From contig CAYOSW010000005.1 in the NCBI GenBank assembly GCA_964406775.1, positions 1-64,000 of the forward strand: a stretch of 64,000 bases of DNA. Direction: 5' to 3'. The notes below the pieces were generated by a model. The model saw only the letters and a program-made list of their open reading frames with translations, made no database searches and had not been told where the DNA came from. The first letter of the stretch is position 1; each line of letters begins with the position of its first letter. Of the stretch, positions 15,485 through 23,125 are shown piece after piece. This DNA comes from JACPKO01 sp964406775. Lineage in GTDB: Bacteria > Patescibacteriota > Microgenomatia > Daviesbacterales > UBA10151. The position numbers and the translations under genes are program-made.

Positions 15485-15499
15485 GAGCTCAGGATGACG
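15469..15499. repeat. Terminal repeat of the GIY-YIG element, right copy (inverted)
   Basis: AGAGATCCTTCG at the left end and CTCAGGATGACG at the right end are the inverse of parts of the copy at 15128-15153 (GAAGGATCTCT and CGTCCTGA). The repeat includes the stop codon of the GIY-YIG gene and ends eight bases before the rpsJ stop. Confidence 0.6.
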
Positions 15500-15506
15500 C
15501 TTCTCG

Positions 15507-15815
15507 TCACATCTTAACTTCGATATCAACGCCTGCAGGTAATTCCAAGTGCATTAAGGAATCGATTGTCTTATCTGTCGGTTCAATAATCTCAACAATT
15601 CTTTTGTGAACTTTAATTTCGAAAGCTTCCTGGGAATTTTTATCGGTAAATGTGGATTTCGGGACTGTAATAACGGATCTTTTTGTGGGTAAAGGGATCG
15701 GGCCGGCAATTTTTGCACCTGTTCGCAAAGCAGTATCAAGCAACTGCTCGCAAGTGCTGTCTAAAACTCTATAATCAAATGATTTAAGTCTGACTCTAAT
15801 TCTGCCTTTTGCCAT
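15507..15815 (-). CDS. rpsJ: 30S ribosomal protein S10
   Basis: The 102-residue product begins MAKGRIRVRLKSFDYRVLDS and has the conserved IPLPTKRSVITVPKSTF and EIKVHKRIVEIIEPTDKTID, ending in LPAGVDIEVKM. S10 lies in the 30S head and also doubles as NusE in antitermination. It follows tuf after an intrinsic terminator, so it probably uses the TATAAT box at 15836-15841. It is separated from rplC by the GIY-YIG insertion. Confidence 0.97.
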   Translation of the reverse strand: MAKGRIRVRLKSFDYRVLDSTCEQLLDTALRTGAKIAGPIPLPTKRSVITVPKSTFTDKNSQEAFEIKVHKRIVEIIEPTDKTIDSLMHLELPAGVDIEVKM

Positions 15816-15835
15816 ATTTCCCTTTCAACGTGCCA

Positions 15836-15841
15836 ATTATA
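15836..15841 (-). promoter_or_regulatory. Candidate -10 box of rpsJ
   Basis: A perfect TATAAT on the minus strand lies 20 bases before the rpsJ start, downstream of the tuf terminator. No good -35 box is seen at the right distance (GCTCTT), since that place is taken by the terminator stem. It is the only plausible promoter for rpsJ. Confidence 0.45.
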
Positions 15842-15854
15842 CACCCTATATACC

Positions 15855-15875
15855 AAAAAAGAGCCTTTTGGGCTC
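15855..15875 (-). terminator. Intrinsic terminator after tuf
   Basis: GAGCCCAAAAGGCTC followed by TTTTTT on the minus strand forms a clear stem-loop with a T-run, 25 bases after the tuf stop. It should separate tuf from rpsJ transcription, at least partly. Confidence 0.85.
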
Positions 15876-15899
15876 ATTTTGTATGAGATTTCATCTCAT

Positions 15900-17078
15900 T
15901 TAGGAGATAATTTTAGTAATAACTCCTGCTCCAACGGTTTTACCACCTTCGCGGATAGCAAACCTTAAGCCTTCTTCCATAGCAACCGGAGTAATAAGTT
16001 TTACGTTAATTTTAGTTGTATCTCCGGGCATAGCCATTTCAACACCTTCAGGAAGTATAACTTCTCCGGTCACGTCAGTTGTTCTGACATAAAACTGAGG
16101 TCTGTATCCTTTAAAGAAAGGTGTGTGTCTTCCGCCTTCGTCTTTACCCAAGATATAGATTTCAGCTTCAAATTCTGCGTGAGGTTTAATGGATCCCGGT
16201 TTTGCGAGAACTTGTCCGCGCTCTACATCGTCTTTTTCAATTCCGCGGAGCAATACTCCGGCGTTGTCTCCGGCTTCTCCCTGATCAAGTAATTTGTGGA
16301 ACATTTCGATACCTGTTACAACTGATTTAGTTGTAGGTCTGATTCCGACAATTTCGATTTCCTCGTTGATCTTAACAACTCCTCTTTCGATTCTTCCTGT
16401 TACAACGGTTCCGCGTCCTTTAATTGAGAAAACGTCTTCAACAGCCATAAGGAAAGGCTTGTCTTTTTCGCGTACAGGGGTCGGAATCCATTCGTCTACC
16501 GCATTCATTAAGTCTTCTATTTCTTTTACTGCTTCTGCATCGCCTTCAAGAGCTTTTTTAGCAGATCCGCGGATAATAGGTGAATTTGAATCAAATTCAT
16601 ATTTCTTAAGTAAGTCGCGAACTTCTTCTTCAACAAGCTCAAGAAGTTCAGGATCGTCAACCATATCGCATTTGTTAAGGAAAACAACAATAGCCGGAAC
16701 TCCAACTTGTTTTGCAAGCAGTAAGTGCTCTCTTGTCTGAGGCATAGGTCCGTCCGGAGCGGAAACAACGAGGATTGCACCGTCAGTCTGAGCTGCACCG
16801 GTAATCATATTCTTGATGTAGTCTGCGTGACCAGGCATATCGATGTGTGCGTAGTGTCTTTTTTCTGTTTGATATTCCTGGTGAGAAATGTTGATTGTGA
16901 TTCCGCGGGCTCTTTCTTCAGGAGCTGAATCGATTTGGTCGTATGCTCTGAATTCTGCCATTCCTTTGTCTGCGAGGACTTTGGTAATAGCTGCGGTTAA
17001 GGTTGTCTTCCCGTGGTCAACGTGACCCATTGTTCCGACGTTTACGTGTGGTTTTGATCTGTCAAATGTTCCTGCCAT
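15900..17078 (-). CDS. tuf: Elongation factor Tu
   Basis: The 392-residue GTPase delivers aminoacyl-tRNA to the ribosome. It has the P-loop GHVDHGKTT near residue 18, the switch I region RARGITINISHQEYQ, DMPGHADY (Met for the usual Cys), NKCDM and SAKKAL, then the domain 2 and 3 signatures (GRGTVVTGRIERG, GRHTPFFKGYRPQFYVRTTD). There is no ribosome binding site in the short A/T-rich stretch before the ATG. It has its own promoter and terminator and is not adjacent to fusA, unlike the classical str operon. Confidence 0.98.
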   Translation of the reverse strand: MAGTFDRSKPHVNVGTMGHVDHGKTTLTAAITKVLADKGMAEFRAYDQIDSAPEERARGITINISHQEYQTEKRHYAHIDMPGHADYIKNMITGAAQTDGAILVVSAPDGPMPQTREHLLLAKQVGVPAIVVFLNKCDMVDDPELLELVEEEVRDLLKKYEFDSNSPIIRGSAKKALEGDAEAVKEIEDLMNAVDEWIPTPVREKDKPFLMAVEDVFSIKGRGTVVTGRIERGVVKINEEIEIVGIRPTTKSVVTGIEMFHKLLDQGEAGDNAGVLLRGIEKDDVERGQVLAKPGSIKPHAEFEAEIYILGKDEGGRHTPFFKGYRPQFYVRTTDVTGEVILPEGVEMAMPGDTTKINVKLITPVAMEEGLRFAIREGGKTVGAGVITKIIS

Positions 17079-17132
17079 TTTAGTTTATTTATTTTACTTT
17101 AACTAATTTAATTTTTCAATGCCTAGCCCAAT

Positions 17133-17151
17133 AAGTCGAATTCTTCGACTT
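17133..17151. repeat. Palindrome in the tuf leader
   Basis: AAGTCGAATTCTTCGACTT is a near-perfect palindrome with 8-base arms and a three-base centre. It lies about 55 bases before the tuf start and would form a hairpin in the leader RNA. Confidence 0.6.
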
Positions 17152-17165
17152 GCGCCTATCGGCAT

Positions 17166-17192
17166 AAAAAACCAGCCGTAAAGTCAAGCTGG
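17166..17192 (-). terminator. Terminator-like hairpin at the start of the tuf leader
   Basis: On the minus strand CCAGC and GCTGG pair across an 11-base loop and are followed by TTTTTT. The hairpin begins about two bases after the predicted transcription start, so it may be a 5' stabilising hairpin or a promoter-proximal attenuator rather than an ordinary terminator. Confidence 0.5.
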
Positions 17193-17200
17193 ATTTGAGA

Positions 17201-17229
17201 ATCATACACAATGTGTTTAAAAAATGCAA
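17201..17229 (-). promoter_or_regulatory. tuf promoter
   Basis: TTGCAT (17229-17224) and TATGAT (17206-17201) on the minus strand are spaced by 17 bases. The start point would be near 17194, giving a leader of about 115 bases with two hairpins before the tuf ATG. Confidence 0.8.
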
Positions 17230-17237
17230 GGGGTGTA

Positions 17238-17261
17238 TTTTGAGGCTAATTAGCCTCAAAA
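17238..17261. terminator. Bidirectional terminator-like palindrome upstream of tuf
   Basis: GAGGCTAATTAGCCTC is a perfect 16-base palindrome flanked by TTTT on the left and AAAA on the right, so it can act on either strand. It lies just upstream of the tuf promoter and before a divergent plus-strand gene, so an operator role is also possible. Confidence 0.55.
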
Positions 17262-17327
17262 ACAACGGTCGGGTTAGTGTCAAAGTTTCGTCCAGCAAGC
17301 CGGTCAGGGTTCATCTATAGTTTCCGT

Positions 17328-17903
17328 ATGTCAGCCCAACCGGAAGCAGCAGTCGGCTATAGCCGTTTATTTCAATACTCCGCTACGGCAGAAGAGAGAG
17401 GTATAGTTGCAGACCAACCTGCACCGGAAATAAATCCGTCAGCACTTTCGGAGCTTTTAAGAGATGCTCTCCCCATCGGCCGGCCCGGTGAACTGGAACT
17501 CAGACACCCTTTCAGAGTTATTATTACGGCCTTATCGGTGACGGGAGACGATTACGCTGCCTACTTACCCGATGTTGAATCCGCACTCGATAAAACAGAT
17601 ACCGGACAGGTTACCGAAATTGGCGTCAGCGTTACTTTAGCCGGATCCGATATTCAGCCTGACCGCGAAGCAGGACCTTTTATTAATCCGCTTCGTCTTT
17701 ATGACGGAAAAACCGGATCCCTGGGTTTAAGCACAGTTACAGCTAACTTCCTCCTGGCTGCCGGAATAAGAAGACAGGCCGGAAGGATAAGAACGGGGTT
17801 TTCCCAGCCTCACGATACCCGGGATATGTACGGCTTTGCAAAACAAAGGACCGACCGGATGATTGCCGGGCAGATTGAACCGGTTATCAGACTTAATACT
17901 TGA
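17328..17903 (+). CDS. Hypothetical soluble protein, unrecognised
   Basis: The 191-residue product starts MSAQPEAAVGYSRLFQYSAT. I recognise no family. The middle part (HPFRVIITALSVTGDDYAAY) and GQVTEIGVSVTLAGSD look like alternating beta strands, and the end is Arg-rich. No signal peptide or membrane segment is seen. I prefer the ATG at 17328 to the GTG at 17277 because TATAGT ends exactly six bases before it, the spacing seen at other leaderless genes here. It sits on the plus strand between tuf and fusA. Confidence 0.65.
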   Translation: MSAQPEAAVGYSRLFQYSATAEERGIVADQPAPEINPSALSELLRDALPIGRPGELELRHPFRVIITALSVTGDDYAAYLPDVESALDKTDTGQVTEIGVSVTLAGSDIQPDREAGPFINPLRLYDGKTGSLGLSTVTANFLLAAGIRRQAGRIRTGFSQPHDTRDMYGFAKQRTDRMIAGQIEPVIRLNT

Positions 17904-17935
17904 TAATCTTCTTATATATTTATATGGTTAAGTAA

Positions 17936-18313
17936 GTGAAGCATCAGTCAGGAATTGCCCAGGTTTATTTTCTTTTGATTATTCTTGCCGGAATTGCGAT
18001 TTCTGTTTTCCTTGTTCAATATACTCAGGTTTTTAAACCCAAAGCTTATTCAGACGATGAGCTTGCCGCTTATTGCCAGGAAATTACCCAAAACAATACA
18101 CCTAAAGGAGCCGGTCTTATCAGAATACCTGCCACGGCTCTGGACGGAAGATTTCAGGTCATTGATGACTCGGTGGTTGACACCCAAAGCGGAGCGGCAT
18201 TCTTTTACCTTGATTCATCAGACGGAACTCTGCGGGTACGGCGGAATCTTGATAATACCAACGATAACGAAGAGAATAACCAGTTTATTGAAGTTTATAT
18301 AGATAACCCTTAG
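17936..18313 (+). CDS. Membrane-anchored hypothetical protein
   Basis: The 125-residue product starts with a GTG and has one N-terminal hydrophobic segment (VYFLLIILAGIAISVFLVQY, residues 10-29), after the short head MKHQSGIAQ, as in pilin-like or anchored exported proteins. The rest is hydrophilic and would lie outside the cell, with two Cys-free beta-like parts and an acidic, Asn-rich end. No family was recognised. It ends five bases before the fusA stop on the opposite strand, so the two genes converge. Confidence 0.7.
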   Translation: MKHQSGIAQVYFLLIILAGIAISVFLVQYTQVFKPKAYSDDELAAYCQEITQNNTPKGAGLIRIPATALDGRFQVIDDSVVDTQSGAAFFYLDSSDGTLRVRRNLDNTNDNEENNQFIEVYIDNP

Positions 18314-18318
18314 AAGAT

Positions 18319-20460
18319 TTAACTTTCAACTCTTCCGGTAAATCCGGAATCAGCAATAACTTTTTGAGTGATATTTGAAGGAACGGGCTCGTAATGTGAT
18401 GGTTCAATATATGCTGTTGCTCTTCCCTGGGACATTGAACGGATAGCGGTAATATAGCCAGAAAGTTCAGCCAAAGGAACGAAGGCGTTGATAACAGTTG
18501 CATTTCCCCTCTTTTCGGTTCCCTGGATCTGGGCTCTTTTTGAGGATAAGTCTCCGATTAAATCTCCCATAAATTCATCAGGAGTTGAAACCTCAACCTT
18601 CATTATCGGCTCAAGGAGAATCAAACCTGCTTTTTTGGCAGCTTCGGAAAGTCCTAAGGAACCGGCAATCTTAAAGGCCATTTCCGAAGAATCAACATCG
18701 TGGAATGATCCGTCGTAAACCGTAACTTTAATATCCACAACCGGGAATCCTGCAAGCAGTCCGGTATCTTCTTTTTCTTCAACACCCTTACCGATAGGCG
18801 CAATGAATTCTTTCGGAATAGCTCCTCCGACGATTTCGGAAACGAATTCACGTCCGGTTCCTCTCGGGAGAGGCTCAATTCTGAGTAAACAGTGACCGTA
18901 CTGACCGCGTCCTCCGGTTTGGCGCACATACTTACCTTCTCCTGTTGCCGGAAGAGTTATTGTTTCTTTATAGGCAACCTGAGGATCTCCGACGTTGGCT
19001 TCAACTTTAAATTCCCTCTTCATACGGTCAACGATAATTTCCAAATGAAGCTCACCCATTCCGGAAATTATTGTCTGTCCGGTTTCAGGGTTGGCTTTAA
19101 CTCTGAAAGTCGGATCTTCTTCTGCCAGTCTTTGCAGAGCGAGTCCTAATTTTTCCTGATCGGATTTGGTTTTAGGCTCTATTGCAAGTGAGATAACGGG
19201 TTCTGCAAAGTTGATCGATTCCAAAACTAACGGATTTCCTTCATCAACAATTGAATCTCCGGTAATTGTATCTTTAAGACCCACAACCGCAACGATTTCT
19301 CCAGCATATGCTTCATCAATTTCTTCACGGTCGTTGGCGTGCATTAAAAGCACCCGGCCAATACGTTCTTTGATTTGTTTTGTAGAATTGTAAATAGTTG
19401 ATCCGGCTTTTAATGTTCCGGAATAAACTCTGACATAAGTTAAACGGCCGACGTGAGGATCAATCTGAATTTTAAAAGCGAGAGCCCCGAGAGGTGCATC
19501 TTTTGTGTTTGACTGAGTTACTTCTTCTCCTGTTTGGGAATTTTTACCCTTAACGTTCGGGATATCAAGAGGTGAAGGTAAAAATTCCATAACCGCATCG
19601 AGCATTGGTTGCACACCTTTATTGCGCAGTGATGAGCCTGCCATAACCGGAACGATCTTTTTAGCGATAACTGCAGCTCTTAACGCTTTTTTAAGCTCAT
19701 CGATTGAGATCTCTTCACCGTTTAAGTATTTCTCGAGCAGAACCTCGTCAGTTGAGGCAATCTCCTCAACTAATTTCTCGCGGTGTTTTTTAACTTCATC
19801 AACCATATCGGCCGGAATGGGCTGTTCCTCAAATTTAGCGCCGGTCTGATCACCGAGCCAAATCCAAGCCTTTTCGGTTAAAAGATCAACTATCCCTTTG
19901 AAATCGTTTTCAACACCAATAGGTAAGTTATAAGGAAGAGCATTCGCACCCAGGCGGTCACGGGCGGATTGGATAGTTCCCAAAAAGTCAGCGCCTAAAA
20001 CATCCATTTTATTGGAGAAGGCAATCAAAGGTACACCGTATTTATCTGCCTGTCTCCAGACAGTTTCGGTTTGGGACTGAACACCTGAAGCCGAATCAAG
20101 AACTATGACTCCCCCGTCAAGCACACGAAGCGAACGCTCAACCTCAACTGTAAAGTCAACGTGACCGGGAGTATCGATTAAGTTAATCCGGAATTCTTCA
20201 TCTTTGAAAGGACCGGATTTGGGAGTCCAGAAAGTGGTAACAGCTGCGGATACGATAGTAATACCGCGCTCGCGCTCCTGTTCCATCCAATCGGTGGTGG
20301 TTGTACCTTCATCAATATCACCGATCTTATAAGTACGTCCGGTATAAAAAAGAATACGTTCGGTGGTAGTAGTTTTTCCCGCATCAATGTGGGCAATGAT
20401 CCCGATATTTCTGATACGGTCTAACGGAAAATCGCGTTTTGTTTTCGTTGTAACTGCCAT
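18319..20460 (-). CDS. fusA: Elongation factor G
   Basis: The 713-residue GTPase drives translocation. It has AHIDAGKTTTTERILFYTGR near residue 23, the switch I ATTTDWMEQERERGITIVSA region, DTPGHVDFTVEVERSLRVLD, NKMD, and the domain IV and V patterns (YKETIT, GRGQYGH, EPIMKVEVSTPDEFMGDLIG). It has its own promoter, with TAGAAT ending eight bases before the ATG, so the mRNA would have almost no leader. It is separate from rpsL-rpsG and tuf. Confidence 0.98.
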   Translation of the reverse strand: MAVTTKTKRDFPLDRIRNIGIIAHIDAGKTTTTERILFYTGRTYKIGDIDEGTTTTDWMEQERERGITIVSAAVTTFWTPKSGPFKDEEFRINLIDTPGHVDFTVEVERSLRVLDGGVIVLDSASGVQSQTETVWRQADKYGVPLIAFSNKMDVLGADFLGTIQSARDRLGANALPYNLPIGVENDFKGIVDLLTEKAWIWLGDQTGAKFEEQPIPADMVDEVKKHREKLVEEIASTDEVLLEKYLNGEEISIDELKKALRAAVIAKKIVPVMAGSSLRNKGVQPMLDAVMEFLPSPLDIPNVKGKNSQTGEEVTQSNTKDAPLGALAFKIQIDPHVGRLTYVRVYSGTLKAGSTIYNSTKQIKERIGRVLLMHANDREEIDEAYAGEIVAVVGLKDTITGDSIVDEGNPLVLESINFAEPVISLAIEPKTKSDQEKLGLALQRLAEEDPTFRVKANPETGQTIISGMGELHLEIIVDRMKREFKVEANVGDPQVAYKETITLPATGEGKYVRQTGGRGQYGHCLLRIEPLPRGTGREFVSEIVGGAIPKEFIAPIGKGVEEKEDTGLLAGFPVVDIKVTVYDGSFHDVDSSEMAFKIAGSLGLSEAAKKAGLILLEPIMKVEVSTPDEFMGDLIGDLSSKRAQIQGTEKRGNATVINAFVPLAELSGYITAIRSMSQGRATAYIEPSHYEPVPSNITQKVIADSGFTGRVES

Positions 20461-20468
20461 AGCGAGAT

Positions 20469-20497
20469 ATTCTACCTTGAAGCGGAGATAAAAACAA
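20469..20497 (-). promoter_or_regulatory. fusA promoter (near-leaderless)
   Basis: TTGTTT (20497-20492) and TAGAAT (20474-20469) on the minus strand are spaced by 17 bases, and the fusA ATG begins eight bases after the -10 box. The leader would be only one or two bases long. Confidence 0.7.
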
Positions 20498-20499
20498 GG

Positions 20500-20751
20500 C
20501 TAAGATTGATGAGCTGTAGAATTCTCCGGATTACCCTCAAGATCTTTGAGTATTTTCTTGGTTTCGCCGATACGGGCGGATAGAACTTCCCCCTGTTCCG
20601 TCAGCATCTGATAGGCTGCATTCTCGCTATTATCGCCCATATCCGTAGCGTCGCCTCTTTGTTCCATAATTGAGGCATACTCCTTCTCAAGAGTTGCGAG
20701 CTTCTCGCTCCACATTTTTACTTTTTCTTGCTTTATCTTATTGTTTGCCAT
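20500..20751 (-). CDS. GreA/GreB N-terminal coiled-coil protein without the C-terminal domain
   Basis: The 83-residue product matches only the N-terminal coiled-coil of GreA: GDATDMGDNSENAAYQML at the hairpin tip, where GreA has GDxSENAEY with the acidic residues that act in the RNA polymerase secondary channel, then EVLSARIGETKKILKDLE. The FKBP-like C-terminal domain that anchors GreA to polymerase is absent, and the gene ends normally. It might still enter the secondary channel. The ATG at 20751 is preferred over a TTG at 20760. AAGGGGG lies 11 bases upstream. Confidence 0.75.
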   Translation of the reverse strand: MANNKIKQEKVKMWSEKLATLEKEYASIMEQRGDATDMGDNSENAAYQMLTEQGEVLSARIGETKKILKDLEGNPENSTAHQS

Positions 20752-20876
20752 AAAACACAAAGCCCCCTTGAGATTAATTCTTGGGGGTATTTGATGGTTA
20801 CATACTAAAAAAGATTTCCGGAAATGTCAAACCTTAAGAGAACGATTGAATCCCTCTATATCTGCTGTGCGTGTGG

Positions 20877-20882
20877 TAAAAT
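20877..20882 (+). promoter_or_regulatory. Extended -10 box before the ATPase gene
   Basis: TGGTAAAAT is an extended -10 element whose hexamer ends six bases before the ATG at 20889. No strong -35 box is seen. The mRNA should be leaderless. Confidence 0.6.
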
Positions 20883-20888
20883 TGCCGA

Positions 20889-22187
20889 ATGGAATTTGAG
20901 GTAATTGAACAAACTTATCCTGAAAACTTCCGCTCGGACATAACGCGCGAGCTCGGCGACCATATTAACAAACGCCACAGCATCGTCTTTATAGGTATGC
21001 GCAGGGTCGGCATATCTAATTTCTTAAGGTTTTTTCTGTATCACAAACAACTCCGCCAAAAAACTTCGGCAGACAAACACCTCCTTATCGCCATCGATTT
21101 AAACGATCTTATCGAACGGACTATTCCTTCTTTTTGGGTATTAACGTTAAAGAGAGTTCTTGATACCGTCGAAGGGTCCGATTTTGCCCCTAAAACTAAA
21201 AAATATATCGAGAATCTATTTCTTGACGGTATCCAGTCCAAAAATACTTTTCTTCTTATAGAAAATATTAAAAAAGCTCTAAGTAAAATTATTTCCGAAG
21301 GTGTTTTCCCGACAATTTTTTTCATCCGGTTTGACAGGATTTCCGAATCCGCAACAGCCGATTTTCTGGCAAATCTCGAAGGACTTAAAAGCTCAACCCA
21401 CGGCAAGTTAAGCTATGTGTTCACAACTTCGCGCGGATTAAACTCCATCTCGCCAAAAGTCTTCTCGCACACTTCTCTTTCTCTTGCCGAAACGGAGATA
21501 TTTTTAAAACCGGCAAGCCCGGAAGATCTTCAGGTAATTTGCGATGCCTATATCAAGAGATTCGGGCTCCGGATTTCCGCGGAAACGGAGAAAGAATTAA
21601 TTAAGCTTACCGGAGGCTACGTCCAATACCTCCAGCTGGCTCTAATTACCTTAAACGAGCCTGAGGTGAATAATAAAAAAATCAGTAATCTGTCCGAACT
21701 CTTAGAAAACGACGAGCGGATCAAACTTCAATCGGAAGAACTTTGGGAAGGCCTTACCGGAGATGAACAGGAAATCCTGCTTAAAGTTGTTGAGGGTGAA
21801 AAACTTACGGAAAAAGATTTAAAAGACAATAAATATTTATCAGACAGCGGATTTATGGTTAAACTCAAAAACGGCTTCAATATTTTCAGTCCGCTTTTTG
21901 AAAAGTTCCTGAAGAAAAAAGCCGAAAAAGGGGAGGGGAGTAACGGGAAAATCGATCTCTCCAAAAAAGAGCATCTGCTATTTTCCTTCCTTAAAGACAA
22001 TTTAGGTGAGATTTGTGAGCGGGAAGCCATAATTGAGGCCGTCTGGCCGGAAGAGGAGGCTTTAGGGGTCTCTGATTGGGCAATTGACCGCCTTGTCGCC
22101 CGCCTGCGCAAAAAGATTAAGGATGAAGGCGAATTTGAAATAGTAACAATAAAAACCCGGGGATTTAAATTAATAGGAAAAAATTAA
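20889..22187 (+). CDS. STAND/AAA-type ATPase-fold protein with C-terminal winged helix
   Basis: The 432-residue product begins with an ATPase fold. The P-loop position reads FIGMRRVGISNFLRF, where GKT or GKS is expected, so the nucleotide-binding lysine is missing; the Walker B-like strand reads TIFFIRFDRIS. The middle (ETEIFLKPASPEDLQVICDA and LIKLTGGYVQYLQLALITL) is typical of archaeal-type AAA or STAND proteins. The last 100 residues form an OmpR/PhoB-like winged helix (LLFSFLKDNLGEICEREAII, AIDRLVARLRKKI, TIKTRGFKLI). It is probably a DNA-binding regulator whose ATPase may be inactive. Confidence 0.75.
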   Translation: MEFEVIEQTYPENFRSDITRELGDHINKRHSIVFIGMRRVGISNFLRFFLYHKQLRQKTSADKHLLIAIDLNDLIERTIPSFWVLTLKRVLDTVEGSDFAPKTKKYIENLFLDGIQSKNTFLLIENIKKALSKIISEGVFPTIFFIRFDRISESATADFLANLEGLKSSTHGKLSYVFTTSRGLNSISPKVFSHTSLSLAETEIFLKPASPEDLQVICDAYIKRFGLRISAETEKELIKLTGGYVQYLQLALITLNEPEVNNKKISNLSELLENDERIKLQSEELWEGLTGDEQEILLKVVEGEKLTEKDLKDNKYLSDSGFMVKLKNGFNIFSPLFEKFLKKKAEKGEGSNGKIDLSKKEHLLFSFLKDNLGEICEREAIIEAVWPEEEALGVSDWAIDRLVARLRKKIKDEGEFEIVTIKTRGFKLIGKN

Positions 22188-22522
22188 CTGTAATTTCTGG
22201 TTCTGTCCAGATATGGCGCTTCTTTCCAATCGTGACTTATTCTTCTTCCTGAAAAGCTGGAGTCTGTAGCTACAGATAAACTTCTGAAATGGTGGCCGTC
22301 AGCACCGTGCTCACGTTCTATACCATCTTCATCAGGATATTTGTCTCCATAGTCAGCCCAAACAGTCACGGCAGTTTTAGCCAGTTCCGCCGGCTCATCC
22401 CAATTTATTTTCGCTCCGTAGGGTAAAACCTCAAAACCTAAACCTTTAGGCTTCAAATGGTGAAACCTTTCTCTTGTAGTTCTTCGTTCTGTCCCGGGTC
22501 TGCCTGCGATATGTTCTTTCAT
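22184..22522 (-). CDS. Hypothetical protein downstream of rpsG
   Basis: The 112-residue product (starts MKEHIAGRPGTERRTTRERF) is hydrophilic, rich in Arg, His and Asp, with no signal or membrane segment. I recognise no family. Its end overlaps the end of the convergent ATPase gene by four bases. It follows rpsG on the same strand after the displaced rpsG fragment and may be read from the same transcript. The lack of a clear ribosome binding site lowers confidence. Confidence 0.5.
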   Translation of the reverse strand: MKEHIAGRPGTERRTTRERFHHLKPKGLGFEVLPYGAKINWDEPAELAKTAVTVWADYGDKYPDEDGIEREHGADGHHFRSLSVATDSSFSGRRISHDWKEAPYLDRTRNYS

Positions 22523-22559
22523 AAGAATTTTGGGTTTTTGTTGGCGGAAGTTTCTGCAC

Positions 22560-22586
22560 CTACCATCTAAAGTGGGCGCAGGCCTT
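22560..22586 (-). pseudogene. Displaced copy of the rpsG 3' end
   Basis: On the minus strand this encodes KACAHFRW and a TAG stop, against KAFAHFRW and TAA at the end of the functional rpsG 92 bases upstream. Ala and His codons differ synonymously (GCC for GCG, CAC for CAT). The upstream part of the gene is missing. It looks like the original rpsG end displaced by an insertion, as at rpsN. Confidence 0.7.
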
Positions 22587-22638
22587 AAAAGATTGTAGTT
22601 CTACAAGACGACGATCATTGTAGAAGCGAAAATCTCGC

Positions 22639-22678
22639 AAGGCTTTGCGCTTTACCATCTAAAATGCGCAAAAGCCTT
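22639..22678. repeat. Inverted repeat around the rpsG stop codon
   Basis: AAGGCTTTGCGC at 22639-22650 pairs with GCGCAAAAGCCTT at 22666-22678 with one extra base. The rpsG stop codon and last codons lie in the 15-base loop. The layout mirrors that at rpsN. Confidence 0.75.
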
Positions 22679-23125
22679 ATTGGCTTCAGCCATTCTGAGA
22701 GTATCTTCTTTCTTCTTTGCTGCGTACCCCTTGCCTTCTGCAGCGTCCATCAATTCCTGGGCTAATTTTAAGTGGAATCCGTGGAATTCTTTATTTGATT
22801 TAGCGCGGGCACCGGCGATTATCCAGCGGATCGCCAAAGATTCTTTTCTTTCTCCTCTGACTTCAACGGGAACCTGGTAAGAGGCTCCTCCAACCCTTCT
22901 CGGACGGACTTCCATCTTCGGAGCAACGGTTGCAAGAGCGGTATCCAAAACAACCAAAGGTTTTTTGCCTGTTTTTTCGATTTGTTCGAGTGCATCATAA
23001 ACCAATCTTTGTGCGGTAGTTTTTTTACCGTCACGCATTATTCTATTGATAATTTTGGTTATAATTTTGGATCCGTAAATCGGATCTGCCTGAATTATTC
23101 TTTTCGGTGCTTTACCTGATCTCAT
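22652..23125 (-). CDS. rpsG: 30S ribosomal protein S7
   Basis: The 157-residue product begins MRSGKAPKRIIQADPIYGSK and has IINRIMRDGKKTTAQRLVYD, EVRPRRVGGASYQVPVEVRG and RWIIAGARAKSNKEFHGF, ending NKAFAHFRW. S7 nucleates assembly of the 30S head. It overlaps the rpsL stop by one base. The 3' end is covered by an inverted repeat and duplicated downstream. Confidence 0.97.
   Translation of the reverse strand: MRSGKAPKRIIQADPIYGSKIITKIINRIMRDGKKTTAQRLVYDALEQIEKTGKKPLVVLDTALATVAPKMEVRPRRVGGASYQVPVEVRGERKESLAIRWIIAGARAKSNKEFHGFHLKLAQELMDAAEGKGYAAKKKEDTLRMAEANKAFAHFRW

Noticed and set aside
17277..17327. GTG start at 17277 for the plus-strand gene after tuf
   Set aside because: The -10 box TATAGT at 17316-17321 lies downstream of it, so the ATG at 17328 is more likely.
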